DNA of 64,000 nucleotides from VRUE01 sp963788975 (GCA_963788975.1 CAWBIJ010000004.1:248001-312000), one strand, 5' to 3'. Positions 17,784-26,874 are shown, numbered from the stretch's first letter. A program made the numbers and translations. Notes: generated by a model from the letters alone, not told the origin.

Positions 17784-19064
17784 CTATAGAAGGGCCACGC
17801 TGGACCCGCCGCGCGCCTTCGCCTCGTACATCGCCCGGTCTGCAGCCACCAGCAGGTCCTCGGCCGGCGGGCGGCCATGCTCGTCGTAGAGGGCGATGCC
17901 GACGCTGACCGCGAGTCGCACCGGCTTCCCCTCGAAGGTCAGCTCCGAAGCGGCGAGCGCGTCGACGAGTCGGTCAGCGACACCTCGGGCGCCTGCCTCG
18001 TCGGCCTCGGGCAGCAGCACGGCAAACTCGTCGCCTCCCAAGCGGGCAGCAACTCCTGAGGCGTCGCGCCCGATGCTGTCGGTAAGACGCAGGTTGCGTC
18101 GCAAGGTCTCGGCGACCGCGCAGAGCGCCTCGTCGCCGGCGGCGTGTCCCAGCTCGTCGTTGATCTGCTTGAAGCGATCCAGGTCGAGCACGAGCAGCGC
18201 CCCGCCCTTGCCGTAGCGACGCGTGTAGGCAAGCTGCGTCTCCAGCTCCTCGTCGAAGCGGCGGCGGTTGAAGAGGCCGGTAAGCGGGTCGCGCTGGGAG
18301 AGCCGCTCCAGCTCTTGCTCCAGCTCCTTGCGGTCGGTGATGTCGCGGGCAACGGCGTAGATGATGTGCTCATCGAGCATCGGCACCGAGGTCCACTCGA
18401 TCCAGTGCACCATCCCTTTGCTGTCGAAGTAGCGGTTTTGGAACTGCACGGTGGTGCGGCCATCCGAGAGCGAGGCGGCCTCCTCTTCGGTCCTCTCGCG
18501 ATCGTCGGGATGGACAAAATCGAGGAAGGGGCGGTCGACCAGGTCCTCCGCCCGGTAGCCGAGGACGCGTTCGAATGCGGGGTTGACCGTCCTGAAACGG
18601 CCGTCGAAGCCGGCGGTGCTGATCATGTCGAGCGAGAGATTGAAGTGGCGGGCGCTCTCGGCCTCGAGTGCCCGCATCCTCGTCGCGAAGTGGCCGGCGA
18701 GGCCGCCGACGAAGAGGAAGACGAGTGCCCGGTTGAAGTAGCCGAGCGGAGTAATCGGGGCACCTTCGACCAGCACCCATACGGTCGAGAGCACGAAGGC
18801 CACCGCGGCCGCGACCAGTCCCGCGCGTGTGCCCCGGGCCATCCCCGCCAGCACCACCGGGATCACGTAGAGGAAGGTGATCGCGTCGCCAAGCGTGCCG
18901 ATCGCGAAGCGCATGCCGAAGATCGCCGCGAACAGCACGGCCGCGAGGAGCGCGGCGTTGATCGGCCGCTTGCCAATTAGGGCGAGCGACTGCTCTTTTG
19001 GATGGATTCCGTCGAAGCGGCGCATGGACTCAGGCACCTCATCGATGATCCTTACCCAGGACAC
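17784..19064 (-). CDS. Membrane PAS-GGDEF diguanylate cyclase
   Basis: A 426-residue signalling protein. About four membrane helices occupy residues 35-125, a PAS domain with PAC motif covers about 140-260 (ISTAGFDGRFRTVNPAFERV; IYAVARDITDRKELE), and a GGDEF domain covers about 265-426 with an intact RLGGDEFAVLLPEAD active site. It should make cyclic di-GMP from GTP. No clear RxxD inhibitory site is seen five residues before GGDEF (the position reads DASGVAARLGGDEF). It lies between tig and clpP, 10 bases upstream of clpP, which ties c-di-GMP signalling to the protease operon. Confidence 0.93.
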   Translation of the reverse strand: MSWVRIIDEVPESMRRFDGIHPKEQSLALIGKRPINAALLAAVLFAAIFGMRFAIGTLGDAITFLYVIPVVLAGMARGTRAGLVAAAVAFVLSTVWVLVEGAPITPLGYFNRALVFLFVGGLAGHFATRMRALEAESARHFNLSLDMISTAGFDGRFRTVNPAFERVLGYRAEDLVDRPFLDFVHPDDRERTEEEAASLSDGRTTVQFQNRYFDSKGMVHWIEWTSVPMLDEHIIYAVARDITDRKELEQELERLSQRDPLTGLFNRRRFDEELETQLAYTRRYGKGGALLVLDLDRFKQINDELGHAAGDEALCAVAETLRRNLRLTDSIGRDASGVAARLGGDEFAVLLPEADEAGARGVADRLVDALAASELTFEGKPVRLAVSVGIALYDEHGRPPAEDLLVAADRAMYEAKARGGSSVALL

Positions 19065-19123
19065 AACCGCTGCACCAGCTCGTGCGCGGCGAGGCTAGAA
19101 CGTCCGGCCAGGAAGGGGGCTAA

Positions 19124-20509
19124 CTAGGACTCGGAGCCAGGGGTCCAGAGGGAGCCGGCCTGCTCGCGCTCCTTCTCCGGCGTCCAGATTTTCTCGCGAG
19201 CCTCAGCCTGCTCGAGCGGGATCGGCATCGCCGACTCGGCGACGACGTCGATCGCCCGGCGGATCCGGATGTCTTCGCGGACCATCGCGTCACGGCCGCT
19301 CTCGCGCAACCGCGCCAGCAGCTTCTCCGGCGTGGTCCGCTCGTGTTCAGCGGTATGAGCGAGCGCCTCGACCATCTCCTCCTCGGAGACCTCAATCGTC
19401 TCTGCCTCAGCGATCGCGGCCAGCACCGACTCGCGCTTCAGCTCGCGTTCAGCATCCGGCTTCGACTCCTCGATCACTTCATCGCGGCTTTTGCCCTGCA
19501 TCTGGAGGTAAGTGTCGGGGCTCATCCCGCGCGCGGCGAGCTGGCGTTCGACCCGCTCCCAGCGCTCCAACGCGCGAGCCATGGCGAGCTCCTCCGGCAG
19601 CTCGACGTTGGCGGCGTCGACCGCGGCGTCGACCGCGGCAATGCGGAAGTCCTCCTCGATTCGCTGCCCGGCGACCTCCGAGACCTTCTCGCGGATGTCA
19701 GCGCGCAGCTCGTCGAGAGTGTCGAACTCGGAAGCCTCGGCGGCGAGGTCGTCGTCGAGCTCGGGCAGGACCTTCTCGCGCACCTCCTTGACCGTGACCG
19801 TGAAGACAGCCTCCTTGCCGGCAAGCTGCTCGGCGCGGTAGTCACCCGGGAAGGAGACCTTGACCTCGCGCTCCTCACCCGCGATGGCGCCGGCGAGCTG
19901 CTCCTCGAAGCCCTCGACCAACTGGCCGCTGCCCAGCTCGAGGCGGTAGTCGCTCGCCTTGCCGCCCTCGAACGCCTGGCCGTCAACCGTGCCCTCGAAG
20001 TCGATCAGCAGCACGTCGCCCTCGGTGGCCGCCCGCTCGACCGGCTCGAGCCGTGCGAACCCCTCGCGAACCCGCTCGATCTCCCGCTCGACGATGTCAT
20101 CGGGGATCTCCGGCTCGCCCTTGCCGACCTCGAGGCCCTTGTACTCGCCCAGCTTCGCCTGCGGGCGCACGCCGACCTCGAGCTTGAAGCCAAGCGGCTC
20201 GCCCTCGTCTTGCGGCGTGGAGACCAGCTCGATGCTGGGGTCGCCGATCGGGCTGACGCCCGAGGCGAGCAGGGCCCGCTCGTACCACTCGGGCAGCGAG
20301 TCGCGCAGGGCCTCCTCGAGCACGGCGCCGTAGCCGAGCCGCTGAATCACCAGCGACGGTGGCGCCTTGCCTTTGCGGAAGCCGGGCAGCCGCATCTCCC
20401 GCGCGAGGGAGCGGGCGGCACGCTGGACGCCGCGGTCGACGTCCTTGGCGGGGACCTCGACCTCGACCCGGGCGCGGGAACCGGGGAGCTCGGTGACGGT
20501 GGTCTGCAT
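19124..20509 (-). CDS. tig: Trigger factor (ribosome-bound chaperone)
   Basis: A 461-residue chaperone and peptidyl-prolyl isomerase at the ribosome exit tunnel. The ribosome-binding loop is LPGFRKGKAPPSLV (about residues 45-60), an FKBP-like domain follows (FEGTVDGQAFEGGKASDY), and a long helical C-terminal domain is rich in Glu and Ala. I prefer the ATG at 20509 (MQTTVTELPGSRARVEVEVP); a TTG two codons earlier is possible. A 26-bp palindrome sits upstream at 20565-20590. Confidence 0.96.
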   Translation of the reverse strand: MQTTVTELPGSRARVEVEVPAKDVDRGVQRAARSLAREMRLPGFRKGKAPPSLVIQRLGYGAVLEEALRDSLPEWYERALLASGVSPIGDPSIELVSTPQDEGEPLGFKLEVGVRPQAKLGEYKGLEVGKGEPEIPDDIVEREIERVREGFARLEPVERAATEGDVLLIDFEGTVDGQAFEGGKASDYRLELGSGQLVEGFEEQLAGAIAGEEREVKVSFPGDYRAEQLAGKEAVFTVTVKEVREKVLPELDDDLAAEASEFDTLDELRADIREKVSEVAGQRIEEDFRIAAVDAAVDAANVELPEELAMARALERWERVERQLAARGMSPDTYLQMQGKSRDEVIEESKPDAERELKRESVLAAIAEAETIEVSEEEMVEALAHTAEHERTTPEKLLARLRESGRDAMVREDIRIRRAIDVVAESAMPIPLEQAEAREKIWTPEKEREQAGSLWTPGSES

Positions 20510-20564
20510 CTTCAATTGACCCTAGAGGAATCGGCGTAGCGCCCGACTCATCGCCGTTCGTTCG

Positions 20565-20590
20565 ATTGAACACACTCCAGTGTGTTCAAT
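20565..20590. promoter_or_regulatory. Perfect 26-bp palindrome upstream of tig
   Basis: attgaacacact at 20565-20576 is the exact inverse of agtgtgttcaat at 20579-20590, with a 2-base spacer. The AT-rich ends and the near-absent loop fit a dimeric repressor operator better than a terminator. It lies 56 bases ahead of the tig ATG, in the 200-base gap between tig and the spermidine-synthase-like gene. The binding protein is unknown. Confidence 0.55.
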
Positions 20591-20611
20591 GCATCGAGCG
20601 GCGAGATCGGG

Positions 20612-20722
20612 TCAGTTGCGACGCGAGAGCAGACCGCGGCGCAGCGCCACCGCAAAGTCGATCGCAAAAGAGAGGCCGCGTCCTAGCGGCCCTGTTACAA
20701 GCCAAGCCTTCGCCTTACTCAT
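20612..20722 (-). CDS. Possible small protein (36 aa) overlapping the previous gene
   Basis: The frame from the ATG at 20722 reads MSKAKAWLVTGPLGRGLSFA and ends in basic residues LLSRRN. It overlaps the last 8 bases of the spermidine-synthase-like gene (ATGAGTAA) and a weak GGA lies ahead. The product is a single amphipathic or hydrophobic stretch with basic ends. Codon choice is less GC-biased at third positions than its neighbours, so it may be chance. Otherwise nothing is seen in the 20612-20700 interval. Confidence 0.3.
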   Translation of the reverse strand: MSKAKAWLVTGPLGRGLSFAIDFAVALRRGLLSRRN

Positions 20723-22181
20723 TCGCATATTCCAGCAGGGAAGCGTCGACCAGCCACTCGACCGGGGCACGGTCGTCGGTGTAGACCTCGCCGCCGGGTA
20801 GGCGCGGCGCCAGCGCCGCAGCTGCCTCCCGCGCCAGCAGTCGCAGGGGTCGCGGCAGGGCAGTGACGTTGCCGCGCAGGCGCGCCGCTGAGAGCGCGCC
20901 CTCGCCGGCGACGAGCAGCGTGTTGGTCGGTTCGATCGGGTAGCGCAGCACGGTCGGGAAGGCGGCGGCCATCGTCCGTCCCAGCACCCGCTCCAGCTCC
21001 TCCCCACCCTCGGGGTGGCCGACGTTGACGATCACGATGCCGCCCGGCGCCAGGCGCTCGCGCGCCAGCTCGAAGAACTCGCGCGTCGCCAGGTAGAAGG
21101 GGATGTAGGGCTGGCGGTAGGCGTCGACCATGATCGCGTCGTAATCCCCGTCCGCCTGCTCGAGCCAGGGCCTGGCGTCGGCAGCGTGCGTCTCCATGCG
21201 ACGGTTGCGCAGGTCGAAGAAGCGGCGACCGATCTCGGTCAGCTCGCCATCGATCTCGACCGCGTCGACGTAGGTCGCCGGGAAGAAGCGACCGAAGGCG
21301 CGTGCCACCGTGCCGGCGGCGTTGCCGAGGATCGCGATCCGCCGTGGCGGCAGCGCCCGCGAGGCGGCGGGCAGCACCAGATGGCCGTCCCAGTAGTCGC
21401 CGGTCAGGTAGCTGCCGGGCCGGTAGAGCGAGTGCACCGCCTGGCCCTCGTTCAGCTCCAGGGCCCGACTGCCGTCGTCGCGTTCGACCACCCGTGCGTA
21501 CTGGTGCGTCGTCTCCGCCTCGTAGAGAACCCGGCCGGTGTCGGCGGCCTTGATCGTCCCCACCGGGACCGCGACCAGGGTCAGGGCGAGGGCGGCGGGG
21601 AAGGCGGCGAAGCGCCAGCCGAGGCCTGCAACCGCAACCAGGGCCAAGGCCAGGGCGAAACAGAGAAAGGTGCGCTGCGTCCCCAGCAACGGGATCAGCA
21701 GCAGGGCCGATGCCATCGTCCCGAACAGCGAGCCGGCGGTCGAGATCGCGTAGAGCCGGCCGACGGTCTCGCCGGCGTGACCGAGGTCGTCGACCGCGAG
21801 CCGAACCGCCCACGGCGCGGCGGCGCCGAGCAGCGTCACCGGGACGGCGACCAGCACCAGGACGCCGAACAGCGAGCCGGCGAAGCCGCCGACCGAGACC
21901 GCGTCGAAAGCGTCGACCGAGAAGCCGAGGAAGGGGCGCGAGGCGAACGGGATCAGGGCGATCAGGACCGAGGCGGCAAGCACCGTCAGACAGAGACCGC
22001 GCATGTGCGGGTGGCGGTCGGCGTAGCGCCCGCCGAGCCAGTACCCGACCGAGAGGGCGACGAGGACGACCCCGATCGTGTTCGCCCAGACGATCGTCGA
22101 GGCGCCGAAGTAGGGCGCCAGCAGCCGCGCCGCGGCGATCTCGGCTCCGAGGCTAGCGGTGCCGACGACGAAGACGAGCAT
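20715..22181 (-). CDS. Membrane-anchored spermidine synthase-like protein
   Basis: A 488-residue fusion of about six or seven membrane helices (residues 1-200; LVFVVGTASLGAEIAAARLL) to a cytoplasmic methyltransferase-fold domain like spermidine synthase. The SAM-type loop is RIAILGNAAGTVARAFGRFF, then VDAVEIDGELTEIGRRFFD and YDAIMVDAYRQPYIPFYL. The latter holds the Asp used by polyamine aminopropyltransferases, so transfer of an aminopropyl group is plausible but unproven. I start at the ATG 22181, since the earlier ATG (22250) lies inside a hairpin. Confidence 0.82.
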   Translation of the reverse strand: MLVFVVGTASLGAEIAAARLLAPYFGASTIVWANTIGVVLVALSVGYWLGGRYADRHPHMRGLCLTVLAASVLIALIPFASRPFLGFSVDAFDAVSVGGFAGSLFGVLVLVAVPVTLLGAAAPWAVRLAVDDLGHAGETVGRLYAISTAGSLFGTMASALLLIPLLGTQRTFLCFALALALVAVAGLGWRFAAFPAALALTLVAVPVGTIKAADTGRVLYEAETTHQYARVVERDDGSRALELNEGQAVHSLYRPGSYLTGDYWDGHLVLPAASRALPPRRIAILGNAAGTVARAFGRFFPATYVDAVEIDGELTEIGRRFFDLRNRRMETHAADARPWLEQADGDYDAIMVDAYRQPYIPFYLATREFFELARERLAPGGIVIVNVGHPEGGEELERVLGRTMAAAFPTVLRYPIEPTNTLLVAGEGALSAARLRGNVTALPRPLRLLAREAAAALAPRLPGGEVYTDDRAPVEWLVDASLLEYANE

Positions 22182-22203
22182 GGTCAGCAACGCCGGGCTC
22201 GCC

Positions 22204-22253
22204 GACGTGCCGGTGGTTGACCGCCCATATAGGCGGTCAACCACCGGCACGTC
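22204..22253. terminator. 22-bp perfect hairpin at the end of the ctaG-like gene
   Basis: gacgtgccggtggttgaccg plus cc (22204-22225) pairs exactly with 22232-22253 around the loop catata. The stop codon of the ctaG-like gene (22237-22239) is inside the right arm, and the next gene begins 23 bases beyond the left arm. There is no U-tract, so it may act as a 3'-end stabiliser or a partial terminator between the two genes. Confidence 0.65.
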
Positions 22254-23151
22254 CGGGCTTCTCGCCAGCCGCGGTCAGCCGTTCCTCCAACCGCGCCCCG
22301 TGTCCGGCGGCGACGGCGCGCTGCGCTCTCTCCTCGTCGAGGGCGACGCCGCGCTCCTCGGCGAGGTCGAGCAGGCGCTGCTTCTCCTCGCCTTCACGGG
22401 CGACCTCGAAGAAGACCCAGGCCAGCGCGCCGAGGGTGAGGAAGGTGCCCTCGATCATCATGATCACGCCCGCGGTGCTCTGGTCGGCGAGCGGCGAGAT
22501 CCCCCAGTAGAGCTCACCCGGGGCGTAGATCGGGTAGAGCACCGTGCCCGACCACATCAGCACGTTGCCAAGGATGGCGCCGGTGAAGCGCACCGCGATC
22601 ACGTAGCCGACCTTCCATGCTGCGGTGAACCAAGCCGGCTTGGGGAGGGGGCCGAAGACCGGCATCCAGACCAGGCAGCCCATGAGCAGGAAGGTGGCGT
22701 GCTCGAAGGCGTGGATCGGCGCCGCCCCGTAGGCGTCCTGGTAGAGCGCCGGTAGATGCCAGGCGTAGAGGTTGAGCGCCCAGAGGGGGAAGGCAACCGC
22801 CGGGTGGGCAAGGAACTGCAGCCGGTTGAGGGCGTGCACGGCGAGGACCGGCTGCAGCACCGACCGAGTCAGGCCGAGGACCAGAAGGAGCGAGGCGACG
22901 TCGGCGATCAGCAGGTGCTCGGCCATATGAGCGATCACCAGCTCCTCCGACATGTGGCCGAGCGGGCCGAAGAGGGCGGCCGCGATCGTCGCCAGGCCGG
23001 CGCCGAAGCAGACCTGGCGCCAGGTCGGCACCGGCCGTCCGGTCCAGGAGAGGACCATGGCGCGGTGCCAGTAGAGGATGCCCGCAAGGGTCAGGGGCAC
23101 GACCTCGAGCGGCACGAAGGAGCCGGCGACATGGGCGGTGAGGAGGTCCAC
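22237..23151 (-). CDS. Cytochrome c oxidase assembly factor CtaG-like membrane protein
   Basis: About 304 residues with seven or eight membrane helices, matching the caa3-type CtaG family. Conserved features include GHMSEELVIAHMAEHLLIAD (His-rich, possibly metal binding), WALNLYAWHLPALYQDA and HAFEHATFLLMGCLVW. Members help to insert copper in haem-copper oxidases. The GTG at 23151 (VDLLTAHVAGSFVPLEV) is the most family-like start; an upstream ATG at 23190 would add 13 residues. It is divergent from the GH15 gene. Confidence 0.82.
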   Translation of the reverse strand: MDLLTAHVAGSFVPLEVVPLTLAGILYWHRAMVLSWTGRPVPTWRQVCFGAGLATIAAALFGPLGHMSEELVIAHMAEHLLIADVASLLLVLGLTRSVLQPVLAVHALNRLQFLAHPAVAFPLWALNLYAWHLPALYQDAYGAAPIHAFEHATFLLMGCLVWMPVFGPLPKPAWFTAAWKVGYVIAVRFTGAILGNVLMWSGTVLYPIYAPGELYWGISPLADQSTAGVIMMIEGTFLTLGALAWVFFEVAREGEEKQRLLDLAEERGVALDEERAQRAVAAGHGARLEERLTAAGEKPGRAGG

Positions 23152-23239
23152 GGTGGTAGCTTGGCACCCCGGTGAGCGCGGAGCGAGCAAGCGTGCATCT
23201 CTGGTTCTTCGCGCAGCGAGCGGAGCGGGAACAGTTGTG

Positions 23240-25136
23240 ATGGGTGCCGGTAATGACCGCTTTCCGCTGATCGGCAGCTACGGCTTCCTCTCCGATTGCC
23301 ACACCAGTGCCCTCGTCTCCTACGCGGGCTCGATCGAGTGGTTGTGCCTGCCCCGCTTCGACTCGCCGAGCGCCTTCGGGGCGCTGCTCGACCGCGGCGC
23401 GGGCCACTTCCGGCTCGCTCCGCGCGGCGTCGCCGTGCCGCTCGCCCGGCGCTACCAGCCCGGCACCCTGATCGTCGAGACCACCTGGGTCACCGACACC
23501 GGCTGGGCCGTGGTCCACGACGCGCTGACGATCGGCACGTGGGAGGAGCAGGAGGCCGACGGCACGCGACCACGCACCGAGCACGAGTCCGACCAGTCGC
23601 TGCTGCGGCTGGTCACCTGCATCGACGGTCATGTCGAGATGGAGATGGAGTGCCTGCCGCGCTTCGGCTACGGGGCCGGCGAGACGACCTGGAGCGGCGG
23701 CGAGCTCGGCGGCGCCGTCGCGCGCGGCGACGACGGCGGCGAGCTGCATCTGACCAGCGACATGGAGCTGGCCCTGGAAGACGACACTGCCCGCGGCCGC
23801 GTGAAGCTGCGCGAAGACGAGACCAGCTTCTGCGCCGTGTCTCTGGGGCGACAGCGACCTCGGCGGCCCGCGCAGCGCGCCGGAGGCGCTGGAGCGGCTC
23901 GACTCGACCGGCGAGTTCTGGCGCGCCTGGCTGCGCTACGGCAACTTCCCCGACCACCCCTGGCGCGTCCACCTGCAGCGCTCGGCGCTCGTGCTCAAGG
24001 GGCTGACCTACACCCCAACCGGGGCGATCGTCGCCGCCCCGACGACCTCGCTCCCGGAGACGCCCGGCGGCGAACGCAACTGGGACTACCGCTACTGCTG
24101 GATCCGCGACTCGACCTTCAGCCTCTGGGCCCTGCACACGCTCGGCTTCGACCAGGAGGCCCGCGACTTCATGCGCTTCGTGCTCAGCGTCTGCCGCGAA
24201 GACCCGAACCTGCAGATCATGTACGGGATCGGCGGCGAGAAGGACCTGACCGAGAGCACCCTCGACCACCTCAGCGGCTACGCCGGCTCGCGGCCGGTGC
24301 GGATCGGCAACGGCGCCTTCGACCAGCGCCAAAACGACGTCTGGGGCGCCCTGCTCGACTCGATCTACCTGCACGAGAAGGCGCTGCGCGGCAGCGGCAC
24401 GCCGGCGGACCGCAAACTGATCCGCGAACAGGTGGAGGCGGCGATCGAGGCCTGGCCGCATCCCGACCAGGGGATCTGGGAGGCACGAGGCGAGCCGCGG
24501 CACTACGTCTCCTCAAAGCTGATGATCTGGGTCGCGGTCGATCGCGGGGTGCGGCTGGCGCGCATCGTCGGCGTCGACGACGTTGCCGAGGAGTGGCAGC
24601 AGAAGGCCGACGAGTTCCGCGCCGAGATCCTCGAGCGCGGCGTGCGCGACGGCGTCTTCCGCCAGCACTACGAGACTGACGCGCTCGATGCCTCCACCCT
24701 GTTGATCCCGCTGCTGCGCTTCCTCCCGGCCGACGACCCCAGGGTTCGCGCCACGGTCGAGGCGATCGCAGACGACCTGACCGAACACGGGCTGGTCCTG
24801 CGCTACCTGGTCGAGGAGACCGACGACGGACTGCACGGCGAGGAGGGCACCTTCCTGATCTGCTCATTCTGGATGGTCTCGGCGCTCTCGGAGATCGGCG
24901 AGCCGCAGCGGGCGCGGGCGCTGTGCGAACGGCTGCTGGCCGCGGCGGGCTCGCTCGACCTCTACGCCGAGGAGCTGGACGCGCCGAGCGGTCGGCACCT
25001 CGGCAACTTCCCCCAGGCCTTCACCCACCTGGCACTGATCAACGCCGTCTCCCACGTTATTGCCGACGAGCAACGGGAAGACGGCGGCGTCACCGCGGTG
25101 TTCAGCGAGATGGGCGGCGTCCGCGAAGAAGCCTGA
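23240..25136 (+). CDS. GH15 family glucan glucosidase (frameshifted)
   Basis: A GH15 glucoamylase/trehalase-like enzyme of about 630 residues acting on alpha-glucosides. The N-terminal beta domain opens with FPLIGSYGFLSDCHTSALVS. The catalytic (alpha/alpha)6 barrel follows, with WDYRYCWIRDSTFSLWAL, GIWEARGEPRHYVSSKLMIW (catalytic Glu) and LGNFPQAFTHLALINA. The frame breaks at 23840-23843 (gtgtctctgggg): the first part reads to AVS, and the rest continues in the +1 frame as WGDSDLGGP. Removing one base restores one protein. ATG 23240 is chosen by homology of the N-terminus. Confidence 0.85.
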
Positions 25137-25187
25137 GGTGAGGTGTCTGGCAGACAACTCATTTCGTTTGCTCTATATTCTCAGGGC

Positions 25188-25535
25188 ATGGGAAGCGCCG
25201 ACGAGTCTCGGACCAACGACCTACTGCTGGCCCTCAGCCACCCGCTGAGGCGAGAGATCCTGCGGACGCTCGCCGACGGGCTGCCGCGCAGCCCGAGCGA
25301 TCTGGCAGAGAGTCTCGACTTCCCGCTTCCGACCGTCAGCTATCACGTCAGGGTTCTTGCCAACCGCGGTGCCGTGCGGCTGGTGCGGACCACACCCTCC
25401 AACGGCTCCGAGCAGCACTTCTACCTCCCCTCGATCGAAGCCGAGTGGGCGCGCTCCGTGCTCGAAAGCTCCGAGCCGCTCGAGGGCCGGCGCAAGCCGG
25501 GACGCGGTCGCTGGAGGAACCGGGCGACGGCCTGA
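25188..25535 (+). CDS. ArsR-like helix-turn-helix regulator
   Basis: A 115-residue winged-helix protein of the ArsR/HTH_20 type: LALSHPLRREILRTLADGLP, then SPSDLAESLDFPLPTVSYHVRVL, where the last segment is the recognition helix. No metal-binding Cys pair is seen, so it is not a classic metal sensor. A TATATT box about 12 bases upstream (near 25173) suggests a very short leader. A second winged-helix protein is encoded immediately downstream. Confidence 0.8.
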   Translation: MGSADESRTNDLLLALSHPLRREILRTLADGLPRSPSDLAESLDFPLPTVSYHVRVLANRGAVRLVRTTPSNGSEQHFYLPSIEAEWARSVLESSEPLEGRRKPGRGRWRNRATA

Positions 25536-25575
25536 GGGGGAGAGATCGAGTGACGGCCGGCTTATCCAGGCAGAC

Positions 25576-25848
25576 GTGTACGACCGCAGCCAGATACACA
25601 GCACCGGCGAGGAGGACACCAGAACCGAGTCGGCGGTCCTGCAGTACATCCTCGCCTTTCACCCGGTGCAGACGAGCCTCGAGGAGCTGCTGCGCGAGTT
25701 CGACCAGGGGTCGGGTGACGCCGCGCAGCGCGACGCGGTCGAGCGCGCCGTCCGCGACCTGATCGCCTCAGGCCTGCTTCTGCGCAACGGCGAGATAGTG
25801 CTGCCAACCCGCGCGGCCTTGCGCTTCGACCAGCTGCTCGGCGGCTGA
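25576..25848 (+). CDS. Small winged-helix-like protein
   Basis: About 90 residues from the GTG at 25576: YDRSQIHSTGEEDTRTES, then SAVLQYILAFHPVQTSLEEL and AVERAVRDLIASGLLLRNGE, which reads like a winged-helix domain used in transcription regulators of small size. A purine-rich site (gaggggga, 25534-25541) lies farther upstream and would fit another start at 25550, but that frame is Arg/Ser-rich shadow sequence. Probably co-transcribed with the HTH gene before it. Function unknown. Confidence 0.65.
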   Translation: MYDRSQIHSTGEEDTRTESAVLQYILAFHPVQTSLEELLREFDQGSGDAAQRDAVERAVRDLIASGLLLRNGEIVLPTRAALRFDQLLGG

Positions 25849-25863
25849 GGCTGAAGAGAAGTC

Positions 25864-25905
25864 GCATGGGCCCGGCCGGTCTCGGCCAGGTGGCCGGGCC
25901 CATGC
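25864..25905. terminator. GC-rich hairpin between convergent genes
   Basis: A perfect 14-bp stem: gcatgggcccggcc (25864-25877) with ggccgggcccatgc (25892-25905). It lies 15 bases after the winged-helix gene stop and 48 bases before the stop of the convergent glutaredoxin-like gene. It may serve both transcripts. Confidence 0.65.
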
Positions 25906-25953
25906 ACCCCCTGCCCCCAGCACCCGGGTTATAGACAAGACCGTCTGACTAGT

Positions 25954-26223
25954 TCAATTCGTTTCAAAGAGCTTGCCGGCGCGGATGCGTTCGGCCATCT
26001 CCTCAGATTCCGCGCGATAGGCGCGGCCGTCCTCGAACTCGATCGTCGGGTACTTGCGCTGGCCCGAGATCTGCTCCAGCTCCTCGCGCTTCCCCGGCCG
26101 CAGCGGTCCCTTGACCACCTCGTACTCGATCCCCTGCTCGTCCAGCGCCTTCTGCACCTTCCAGCAGGGGTGCGCATTGACCTTGGCCCACATGGCCGAG
26201 CAGCGATGAAGCTTGACTGCCAT
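25954..26223 (-). CDS. Glutaredoxin-like / GST N-terminal domain protein
   Basis: An 89-residue thioredoxin-fold protein: VKLHRCSAMWAKVNAHPCWK at the N-terminus, VQKALDEQGIEYEVVKGPLR in the middle and KYPTIEFEDGRAYRAESEEM with the cis-Pro (YPTIEF). There is a Cys at residue 8 and a second in the HPCW motif, not the standard CPYC, so redox chemistry is uncertain. Small proteins of this type are widespread in actinobacteria; the ligand and partner are unknown. Confidence 0.75.
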   Translation of the reverse strand: MAVKLHRCSAMWAKVNAHPCWKVQKALDEQGIEYEVVKGPLRPGKREELEQISGQRKYPTIEFEDGRAYRAESEEMAERIRAGKLFETN

Positions 26224-26274
26224 CGGTGCCAGCCTATGCCGAACCGATACCCCGAGGCAAGGCTCGGAAGAATC

Positions 26275-26874
26275 TCATCGCGAAGACGACTGGCGAGCGG
26301 CGCGCTTGCTGGGTCGCTCCAGCGACGAGAGAAAGGGCATCGGGTCGACCGGCGTGCCGCCGCCGTACCAGGTCCCGTCCCATACCTCGAAGTGGAGGTG
26401 GCAGCCGGAGGCGTTGCCGGTATCGCCGACGAAGCCGAGCAACTGGCCGGCGGCGACGCGCTGGCCGATGCGGGCGACGGAGGGTTCGCTCAAGTGCATG
26501 TAGGCCAGGTCGACGGTCGAGCCCTTGAGGTCGAGCACGACGTAGTTGCCGGCGGCGCCGTGGTATTTGCGGTACCGCACGCGCGCGGCCTGCACCGCGA
26601 CCAGCGGCGTCCCGCACGGAGAGCCGACGTCGACGCCCTCATGCCCACGGGCCCCACCGAAGCCGTCCCAGTACTCGTGCGGACCCTGAATCGGGTAGAC
26701 CGGGGTTTCGGTGCCGGAAGGCGGCGTCGCGAGTGACGGGGACGGCGTGGCGCTGACTCCGCCCTTGCCGGGGGAGATTGCAGCGTGAGCGCCCGCAGCG
26801 GACAGTGCCAGCAGCAGCAGAGCCAGCGGTAGGGCTATGGCCTTGCCTGGGCACCACTTGAATGAACCGACCAA
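26275..26874 (-). CDS. Secreted M23 family peptidase controlled by a c-di-AMP riboswitch
   Basis: A 199-residue exported cell-wall endopeptidase. A signal peptide (AIALPLALLLLALSAAGAHA) is followed by a Ser/Pro linker and the LytM domain, with zinc motifs HEGVDVGSPCGTPL and HLHFEVWDGTWYGGG. The TTG at 26874 keeps the frame and has GAGAGG 7 bases ahead; the ATG at 26881 is in a different frame and gives no peptidase. The leader contains a c-di-AMP riboswitch (26893-27005), as known for Rpf and M23/NlpC wall hydrolases in actinobacteria. Confidence 0.9.
   Translation of the reverse strand: MVGSFKWCPGKAIALPLALLLLALSAAGAHAAISPGKGGVSATPSPSLATPPSGTETPVYPIQGPHEYWDGFGGARGHEGVDVGSPCGTPLVAVQAARVRYRKYHGAAGNYVVLDLKGSTVDLAYMHLSEPSVARIGQRVAAGQLLGFVGDTGNASGCHLHFEVWDGTWYGGGTPVDPMPFLSSLERPSKRAARQSSSR

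Noticed and set aside
20522..20551. A 9-codon upstream frame (MSRALRRFL) before tig
   Set aside because: The stop lies 12 bases before the tig start, but there is no ribosome site and a frame this short is expected by chance.
23838..23845. Programmed ribosomal frameshifting in the GH15 gene
   Set aside because: No slippery heptamer or downstream pseudoknot is evident, and similar one-base breaks occur in nearby unrelated genes, so error or decay is simpler.
25550..25762. GTG at 25550 with a good purine site as the start of the small gene after the HTH regulator
   Set aside because: That frame is Arg/Ser/Cys-rich with no fold pattern; the frame starting at GTG 25576 reads as a winged-helix protein.
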